A DNA stretch of 64,000 bases from Weissella soli (GTDB taxonomy: Bacteria; Bacillota; Bacilli; Lactobacillales; Lactobacillaceae). Below are positions 58,575-64,000 of the stretch, piece after piece. The notes beneath the pieces were generated by a model. That model was given only the letters and a program-made list of their open reading frames with translations. It made no database searches and had not been told where the DNA came from. The stretch is from the NCBI RefSeq assembly GCF_001761545.1, contig NZ_CP017326.1:682001-746000 (forward strand), read 5' to 3'. The position numbers were made by a program, and so were the translations under genes. The stretch's first letter is position 1. Each line of letters begins with the position of its first letter.

Positions 58575-59654
58575 CTATTCCTTTTTAACAAAAATCAACT
58601 TTGTTTGAATTTGATAACTCGCCAAAAATAAAACAAAATCAATGAAAATTTTCATTAACGTAATCAGCAATGTGGTTTGATGTGCTACATGAATCTCCGT
58701 TGAAACTAAGTGCGTTAAGTAACCAGATAACAACATTTGCACGATGACTAACGCCCCATACTTGCGCATCGTCGCCGTACCCACGCCTTCAAACACAAGG
58801 TGGCGGTTAACTAGATAATTGGCAATAGATGAAACTAAGCGTGCTAAAATTGTGGCCCACATGATGGCTTGGAAAGATGCTTCACCAAGTAAGTGAATGA
58901 CCAAGGCAAAAACAGCAATATCGATGACAAAAGACAACAAGCTACTCAATGAAAATTTAAAGAATTGTAAGTAAATCGATAATGAGTCGCGAATCACACG
59001 AAAATGCGACGTTGCATTGTTATCGATGTAAATTGTCTCAATCGGCTGTTCATGAATGGCAATATGGTATTTCTTCGCCTCTAGCAACATATCAAATTCA
59101 AATTCAAAACGATCACCTGAAAACGTTAATAGTTCCTTAGCATAGTCGATTGGAATCACCCGGAGGCCAGTTTGGGTATCCGAAAGCTTCAAGCCCGTGA
59201 GTAAACGGACCAAGCTGCTAGTTAACGTGTTACCAAAGCGACTCCGAAATGGGATATCTTTTGAAAAAGTACGGCTACCAATCGTTAAATCATGTGGTTG
59301 TTGAGCAAACAACGCGATACATTTTTGTAGATCAGCGACTGTATGCTGCCCATCTGAATCCAGTGTCGCAATGCCTGTGATTTCCGGATGATGCTCAATG
59401 AAATACTTGAAGCCCGTTTTCAGTGCCGCCCCCTTACCAAAATTTTCTGCATGATGAATAATCTGAACTTCGTCAGACGTCTTATGAGCTATTTCATCAA
59501 AAATTGTCTGCTCTTGGGTACCATCATCGATAATCACGATTCGGTGACTAAACAAATTAGTATTCACTAATTTGTCAATTAAGATAATTAGTTTCTCATC
59601 GGGATCAAGCGAGGGGATGAGCACACCGATGTTATCAGTTATATTTTCTACCAT
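58575..59654 (-). CDS. GT2 polyprenyl-phosphate sugar transferase fused to GtrA flippase domain
   Basis: 359-aa two-domain protein. Residues 1-235 form a DPM1-like GT2: GVLIPSL, VIIDDGTQEQ near 40-49, ATLDSDGQH near 97-105 (catalytic Asp pair) and LSDTQTGLRVIP. Residues about 240-359 hold four hydrophobic helices of GtrA type (FFKFSLSSLLSFVIDIAVFAL; ANYLVNRHLVFEG). DPM1-like enzymes make undecaprenyl-phosphate-sugar and GtrA proteins help flip it outward. First gene of the operon. Start 59654 has GGAGA upstream; the open frame to 59705 is not favoured. Confidence 0.87.
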   Translation of the reverse strand: MVENITDNIGVLIPSLDPDEKLIILIDKLVNTNLFSHRIVIIDDGTQEQTIFDEIAHKTSDEVQIIHHAENFGKGAALKTGFKYFIEHHPEITGIATLDSDGQHTVADLQKCIALFAQQPHDLTIGSRTFSKDIPFRSRFGNTLTSSLVRLLTGLKLSDTQTGLRVIPIDYAKELLTFSGDRFEFEFDMLLEAKKYHIAIHEQPIETIYIDNNATSHFRVIRDSLSIYLQFFKFSLSSLLSFVIDIAVFALVIHLLGEASFQAIMWATILARLVSSIANYLVNRHLVFEGVGTATMRKYGALVIVQMLLSGYLTHLVSTEIHVAHQTTLLITLMKIFIDFVLFLASYQIQTKLIFVKKE

Positions 59655-59744
59655 ATATGTTTCTCCGTTATGTTTAGTAAAAATTCGATATTGTCTAAGT
59701 GACATGTCTTTTAAATTGAAAACAGCTCACACTTAAAAAACAAG

Positions 59745-59888
59745 CTACAGCAGTTCAATTGGCCCGTCGATAATTTGGTAACCCTTGTCGGCCATGTCTT
59801 TTAGCCGTAAATCATGGGTTACAACGATAATGATTTTATTACGCCTACGGGCAAGATCTTTTAACAAGATAATCACGGCCATTGAATG
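59745..59888 (-). pseudogene. 3' fragment of an ABC-exporter ATPase gene
   Basis: Reads MAVIILLKDLARRRNKIIIV and on to HDLRLKDMADKGYQIIDG before a TAG stop at 59745. It is collinear with the end of the intact ATPase gene at 61527-61670, sharing the H-loop (VVTHDLRLKDMADK). The ATP-binding part is absent; homology stops where the IS3 remnant region begins. Confidence 0.85.
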
Positions 59889-59916
59889 TTTATGCATCTC
59901 AGGTAGCTGTGGTTTG

Positions 59917-60177
59917 GTATACCCAAGCCTTCACAATCACAACACACTTTAGAATTTCGTTTTTTTCTTCCAAAATAGCGAGGCAGTTCTCTAATTGCTT
60001 ATATCCTTGAAAGTCTTAGTCTTACCATTAATCATGGCCGAGGTAGCTTGTTTGACCCAAATATCAATAGAATCTTTTGAGGGGTTCAAATTCCGCTGCT
60101 AATAATTTAAGGGAACGTCCTTCTTGGTGAAGTTTAACCTGTGAATCTTTAAAATGCTGTGAATAACGAATTGACAT
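59917..60177 (-). mobile_element. Decayed IS3-family orfA remnant
   Basis: From ATG 60177 the minus strand reads MSIRYSQHFKDSQVKLHQEG, SLKLLAAEFEP, then after a one-base insertion (C run near 60090) DSIDIWVKQATSAMING, and after a second lesion KQLENCLAILEEKNEILK. This is the helix-turn-helix plus leucine-zipper layout of an IS3/IS150-type OrfA. No OrfB is present and the left end is fused to the ABC fragment, so the element is inactive. Confidence 0.7.
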
Positions 60178-60370
60178 AAAAATACGCCTATACTCTCATT
60201 TTACGGACTGAATAAAAACAGTTTACTTTTTAGTATAAGAGAATGTTACCCCAGTAATTTAATAAGGAAAAAGTTGAGATAACGATCCACTCTAACGCCT
60301 CTTTTATAATCCTGTCTATCCAATTAGTTAAACCAATCAAAATAGCAAAATCTCAAAATTACTGTGTTCT

Positions 60371-60416
60371 AAAAAATCGCTAAACTTTTGATATAGTGGG
60401 TTTAACGATTTTTTTA
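60371..60416. terminator. Strong hairpin with A and T flanks
   Basis: AAAAAATCG-C-TAAAC pairs with GTTTAACGATTTTTT. It could end transcription in either direction within the decayed region. Confidence 0.7.
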
Positions 60417-60468
60417 TTTTTCATAATCGACCTTATGTTAAGGGAGTAAATTTTAGAATATTTATTAA

Positions 60469-60895
60469 TTATTTTGACTTATTTTTATGATAGTTCACAT
60501 CACAAAAAGTGGTTATAATATTAAACACAATTATACTAAACCCAGCGGCTTTAATTACAATATCAGAATGCCTAGGATCTGAACCAGCAAAAAGACCTGT
60601 AACTACCGTGTTTAAATCTAAAACAAGTCTATGCAAATCCTTTTTAAAGACTCCTATTCTATATTCTTACCCAAAATAATGAATATAAGTTTAACCCTTA
60701 TGATACCTAGAAACATTTATTAAAGATTGTCGGTGTAATTCAGTCAATTCTATTTCAGCAGCATTACTAAGAATAAGTGATTGATCAATAACAAATTTTG
60801 TTCCCATCAGAATTTAAAGAAACAGCATTGTTAAAACGATTAATAAATTCTTAGGAAACATGGCCATCTCTTTGCTCTTGAAACGCAACTAGTGC
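60469..60895 (-). pseudogene. Decayed unknown gene behind the second SDR-type promoter
   Basis: The minus strand carries coding-like pieces in shifting frames: QEQRDGHVS, stop, EFINRFNNAVSLNSDGNK, then by frameshift FVIDQSLILSNAAEIELTEL and HRQSLINVSRYHKG, stop, and last FKKDLHRLVLDLNTVVTGLF with GSDPRHSDIVIKAAGFSIIV and a stop at 60469. At least three lesions. The C-terminal part has one hydrophobic helix. I do not recognise the family. Confidence 0.45.
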
Positions 60896-60911
60896 TACTA
60901 GTTACGCTTAC

Positions 60912-60941
60912 ATTATATCAAATTGTTCAATTATGAGCAAT
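60912..60941 (-). promoter_or_regulatory. Second copy of the SDR-type promoter/operator
   Basis: Minus strand TTGCTC (60935-60940), 17-bp spacer, TATAAT (60912-60917); plus-strand operator ATTGTTCAATTATGAGCAAT (60922-60941) differs at one base from that at 52576-52595. It now points only at a decayed gene. Confidence 0.65.
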
Positions 60942-61073
60942 TACTCATGGTAATTAAAATCCTATTTAAAGGCGCTTATTAATATTTTTATGGATAAGTA
61001 GATTATTTAGTGTTATTATTCGCAATATTAAAGTCTCACATCATATAGATAATAAACATATTATAAATAACAC

Positions 61074-61108
61074 AAAAATAGCCACCAATCATATTGATTA
61101 GTGGCTAT
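61074..61108 (-). terminator. Terminator of the second DsrE copy
   Basis: Same stem as at 52728-52762 (ATAGCCACCAATC / GATTAGTGGCTAT) with TTTTTG on the minus strand. Confidence 0.85.
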
Positions 61109-61134
61109 TACATGTGGTTTATTTTTGCTGAAAA

Positions 61135-61469
61135 TCAAGGTTTGATATAACTGTACCCTTGCTGTTGTTTGATCGCTAGTTCCACCACTCCCGATGGCAC
61201 TACCGCTGCTACTGCATCTTGTAAGTCTGCTGTAGCGATTTGGCGTTGATCCAGTGAATTTTGGCAAACGGCAATCTTGATATTACGATCAATCATCTCG
61301 GTGAAATTAACATCAGACGCTTTCATCGCTTGTTCCACAGCTTCACCATTAATCAACAATCGATCGTTCCAGTCGTACCCGTTTGCTTGTACCACTCATT
61401 CATATGTTTGAGATTAGATAACACGGTTGGCCACTTGATTGTCTCGTCAATATGAAAAATAACATCCAT
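61135..61469 (-). pseudogene. Frameshifted DsrE-like paralogue
   Basis: From ATG 61469 (AGGAGG upstream) the frame matches the intact gene at 52789-53124: MDVIFHIDETIKWPTVLSNL and on to TGTTGTI, then a one-base deletion (GATCGAGTTATTG in the intact copy, GATCGATTGTTG here, near 61366) gives an immediate stop. The remaining part, from LLINGEAVEQAM to SYIKP, continues in another frame to 61135 and is nearly identical to the intact protein. Recent duplication followed by inactivation. Confidence 0.87.
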
Positions 61470-61526
61470 AACTGGGGCCTCCTAGCATCACTTTTTAAAT
61501 GCTGAACGAAACAACATGATAACGAG

Positions 61527-62195
61527 CTACAGCATGGTCATTTGCCCATCAATAATTTGATAAACTTTATCGGCCATATCTTTTAACCGTAAATCATGCG
61601 TCACGACAATGATGATTTTATTGCGCTTATGCGCGAGATCTTTTAACAAATTAATCACGGCCATTGAACGATCTGTATCTAAAGCGGCCGTGGGTTCATC
61701 TGCTAAGATATACTCTGGATTGGTATATAAGGCCTTAGCAATTGCGACACGTTGTTTCTGACCACCAGATAGTTGATTGGGGTATTTATTTAATAAATCT
61801 GACAACCCCAAATCATCCAGTAATGCCTGCATTGCTTCCTTAGTCAGATTATCCTGCTTGATTTTATCCATTAATTTGAATTGTTCGGCGATGGTTAAAA
61901 AAGGTACAAGATTATATGATTGTAATACGAAGCCAATTTTATCTAGCCGAAGCTTGGTTTGGGCTTGCTTGGACAAGCTGGTGATTTGTTGACCGTTGAT
62001 TTCAACTTCACCCGTACTTGGTGTTTGCAATCCACCAGCAATCGTTAAGAAGGTTGTTTTCCCAGAACCAGATGGACCGACCACGATGATCAATTGCCCA
62101 CTTTCTGCTTCGAAATTAACATCTTTGAGCGCCACATACTTACTGCTACCCTCGCCGAAAATTTTGGTTACAGAATCAAAAATTAAAGATGACAT
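61527..62195 (-). CDS. ABC exporter ATPase (MacB/HrtA-like)
   Basis: 222-aa ABC ATPase: Walker A GPSGSGKTT (40-48), FVLQSYNLVPFLT Q-loop, LSGGQKQRVAIAKAL signature near 140-154, Walker B YILADEPTAALD and TTDLRL-type H-loop VVTHDLRLKD. It partners the FtsX-type permease encoded just upstream (2-base gap). The pair resembles HrtAB (heme or drug efflux) and other lactic acid bacterial MacB-like exporters; substrate cannot be assigned. TTGGAGG precedes the ATG. A truncated paralogue lies at 59745. Confidence 0.88.
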   Translation of the reverse strand: MSSLIFDSVTKIFGEGSSKYVALKDVNFEAESGQLIIVVGPSGSGKTTFLTIAGGLQTPSTGEVEINGQQITSLSKQAQTKLRLDKIGFVLQSYNLVPFLTIAEQFKLMDKIKQDNLTKEAMQALLDDLGLSDLLNKYPNQLSGGQKQRVAIAKALYTNPEYILADEPTAALDTDRSMAVINLLKDLAHKRNKIIIVVTHDLRLKDMADKVYQIIDGQMTML

Positions 62196-62197
62196 CT

Positions 62198-63247
62198 TTA
62201 TCCTCCAATAATCTTGTAGGGATCGACTTTTGTGATCTGCCGAATCGGGATCAACGCACCGAATAATGACATAATGATCAACCCAAATCCTGAAATCAAT
62301 AGATTGCTGGTCGTAATGACAATCGGCACTTCACTTGGTAGGCCGATAGCGGTTATTTCTCCTAAGATGATAGCTAACACCACCCCGATAATAGACATGA
62401 TGAGTGATTGGTATAAGATACTTAGCACGAGATACTTTGTTGAAACACCTTGTGCTTTTAGCACTCCCAGATTAGGGAGCTTTTGCACAGTCAGAATATA
62501 TAAGAAGATTGAGATAACAATTAAGATAATCACGTACAAAAAGCCAATCATAAAGTTAAAGGTCAACTGTTGGGCACTGTATCCGGGTAACTTATTAATA
62601 AAGGCCTGAATAGCAAACAGTTTAGTCCCCATCGGCAAATCACCCCGACTTGGGCTATGATTCTCGAAAACGACGGCGTTAACCATCCCCTTATTCAGTG
62701 GCTGAATCGTCTTAGGTGACACATATACAACCGGTGCCACGTTCAGGGTTGCGCGGGGCGTAAAGCCGGTAATTTTGATCTTAACGTCTGAATTGGCCAC
62801 CTTTAATTGATCGCCGATCTTGAAACCATCGTTTTTGAATTTATCGGATACGAGGCCCTCATTCAACTTGGTTGCCTTCTTACCGGCTGTGACTTTCAGG
62901 TTCTTATAGATAAATGAATCTGACGCAACAGCGATCAGCTGGGTATTTTCCTTAAGACCCGCCGCGGATTTTACCAACGTACTGTACTGAGATAGTTTGG
63001 CCCCATTGCTTGGCAAAGCCGCCACCGTCTTTTTTGCGAGAAAGGATTGTGATAAACGTCCCTCAGCATCCTTATTTAATACAATGGCACTGGCTTGCCA
63101 CTCGTCGACAGCAGCGCGATTAAGGTTAGCTAAGCCCGTGGCTAAGCCGCTTAAAATGATTAACAAGTAGCTGACTAATAATATGAGCGCAATGATCAAC
63201 CCATAACGTAATTTTTCATGTAACATTTCTTTAATGGCTAGAAACAT
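62198..63247 (-). CDS. FtsX-like ABC permease (HrtB-like)
   Basis: 349-aa permease with the four-helix FtsX layout: one N-terminal helix (LRYGLIIALILLVSYLLIIL, about 13-32), a large extracytoplasmic domain (35-230), and three C-terminal helices (about 232-255, 280-300, 310-330). MFLAIKEMLHEKLRYG and a total near 350 aa match HrtB-type permeases. Co-transcribed with its ATPase; AGGAG upstream of the ATG. Neighbouring response regulator suggests induction by an external signal. Confidence 0.85.
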   Translation of the reverse strand: MFLAIKEMLHEKLRYGLIIALILLVSYLLIILSGLATGLANLNRAAVDEWQASAIVLNKDAEGRLSQSFLAKKTVAALPSNGAKLSQYSTLVKSAAGLKENTQLIAVASDSFIYKNLKVTAGKKATKLNEGLVSDKFKNDGFKIGDQLKVANSDVKIKITGFTPRATLNVAPVVYVSPKTIQPLNKGMVNAVVFENHSPSRGDLPMGTKLFAIQAFINKLPGYSAQQLTFNFMIGFLYVIILIVISIFLYILTVQKLPNLGVLKAQGVSTKYLVLSILYQSLIMSIIGVVLAIILGEITAIGLPSEVPIVITTSNLLISGFGLIIMSLFGALIPIRQITKVDPYKIIGG

Positions 63248-63400
63248 ATTTTTTCTCCTGATCGCGGTTCAAGTGACCATTTCATTAACTGAGTGCTTGC
63301 TGGTGAGTCAATTGTACCATCATTTGTAATGGTATCTTCACCTTTTTTTAACTTTTGTTAACAAATAAATGGCCGCCGTCGCTGCTGCTTTACAAGCCAT

Positions 63401-63440
63401 CAAAAACGCCATCTCTTAGAAAATGTCTAAGAGATGGCGT
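63401..63440 (-). terminator. Terminator of the response-regulator gene
   Basis: 15-bp perfect stem ACGCCATCTCTTAGA / TCTAAGAGATGGCGT with a 5-nt loop; T5 on the minus strand. Confidence 0.92.
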
Positions 63441-63450
63441 GTTAAACCAG

Positions 63451-64000
63451 TTAAATCAAATTATTTTTCGCTGCTAAGGCTACTGCTTCAATACCACTGG
63501 AAACAGACATCTTGTTATAGATCGTGCTCAAGTGGTTCTTCACCGTTCTTTCAGATAAGTGAACTTTGATTGCAATATCTTTTATTCTGAGACCCTTACT
63601 AATGTCAGTTAGGAGCATTAACTCCATATCATTTAGGTTGAAATCTGATGGATTTAGCCCTTCCGTGGACATAATTTGTGTTATTTTACTATGTAATAAA
63701 GTGTTACCTTCCAAAGCATTATTCACTGTATTAATGATTTGTTCAGGCCCGGCATCTTTTAGCAGGTAACCCTTGGCACCTAAATTCAACATTTTTTTAA
63801 TGTCATTGCCGGTATCTACTGTTGTTAAAACAACCACAGGTACCTGTGGGCAAAATTCATTGATATAAGCCATCACACCGAAACCATCAATATGATCCAT
63901 GATAATATCTAGTAATATAACATCAGGTAATGCCTGTTTTAACTGAGCGATAGCCTCCGTACCATTACTCGCCTCATACGCAACCTCAAAACCGGCTATA
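63451..64000 (-). CDS. NarL/FixJ-family response regulator (partial, runs off window)
   Basis: The frame stays open to the last base, so only the N-terminus is missing. The receiver domain shows the phospho-acceptor region PDVILLDIIMDHIDGFG, VVLTTVDTG and LNLGAKGYLLKDA (switch Lys); the C-terminal LuxR-type helix-turn-helix is LLTDISKGLRIKDIAIKVHL with SERTVKNHLSTIYNKM. Its sensor kinase presumably lies beyond 64000. It is followed by the ABC exporter genes in the same direction but separated by a strong terminator; control of that exporter is plausible, not shown. Confidence 0.9.
   Translation of the reverse strand, partial: IAGFEVAYEASNGTEAIAQLKQALPDVILLDIIMDHIDGFGVMAYINEFCPQVPVVVLTTVDTGNDIKKMLNLGAKGYLLKDAGPEQIINTVNNALEGNTLLHSKITQIMSTEGLNPSDFNLNDMELMLLTDISKGLRIKDIAIKVHLSERTVKNHLSTIYNKMSVSSGIEAVALAAKNNLI

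Overview
The window is a gene-dense stretch of a Gram-positive, low-to-moderate GC chromosome. Gene content, strong AGGAGG ribosome binding sites and gene order (topA-xerC, parE-parC, pcrA-ligA-camS, divergent hit and ecsAB) fit Lactobacillales. Acetoin/diacetyl metabolism, the CcpA-type cre sites and the general protein character suggest the Leuconostoc/Weissella branch, most likely Weissella of the confusa/cibaria type. The genus is an inference from recognition; no database was searched.

Layout. 0-2 kb: small metabolic genes (ABM-fold protein, PPC-domain protein, acetoin reductase). 2.2-5.8 kb: a MarR-controlled OpuC-type compatible-solute ABC importer behind a long structured leader. 6-12 kb: housekeeping genes rbgA, rnhB, dprA, topA, xerC and an aldose-1-epimerase-like gene. 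12.8-20 kb: plsY, divergent parE-parC, and lepA. 20.4-27.2 kb: an RlmL-like rRNA methylase, pcrA, ligA, camS. 27.3-36.6 kb: LysE-type exporter, HD nucleotidase, uvrB, hit, ecsAB, trmB, yslB, an ADP-ribosylglycohydrolase-like protein that has lost its metal ligands, and a Gtf3-like glycosyltransferase. 36.9-39.6 kb: a secreted DNase and an OFA-family carboxylate transporter with a cre site and hairpin leader. 39.9-45.9 kb: lipoate ligase plus the complete pyruvate dehydrogenase operon under a perfect cre site, followed by tRNA-Leu(UAA) and two small enzymes.

The last 16 kb (47.7-64 kb) is more AT-rich and accessory. It holds a PASTA-domain protein without an export signal, a LytR-CpsA-Psr gene broken by a perfect 13-bp tandem duplication, a stand-alone DUF262/HNH (GmrSD-like) protein, an SDR oxidoreductase, an amino-acid permease, a DsrE-like gene and a three-gene surface glycosylation operon (GT2-GtrA fusion, processive GT2 with PilZ, polytopic GT-C-like protein). 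Next come a graveyard of decayed pieces (ABC ATPase tail, IS3-type orfA, an unknown gene) and a HrtAB-like ABC exporter beside a NarL-type response regulator cut by the window edge.

The best leads beyond routine annotation are these: the slippage-type lesion in the LCP gene; a roughly 550-bp segment (promoter/operator, terminator, DsrE gene) present twice with a third fragment; the putative three-component glycosylation operon with an intact PilZ motif; the catalytically stripped ADP-ribosylglycohydrolase; and two structured mRNA leaders (opu operon and OFA transporter).
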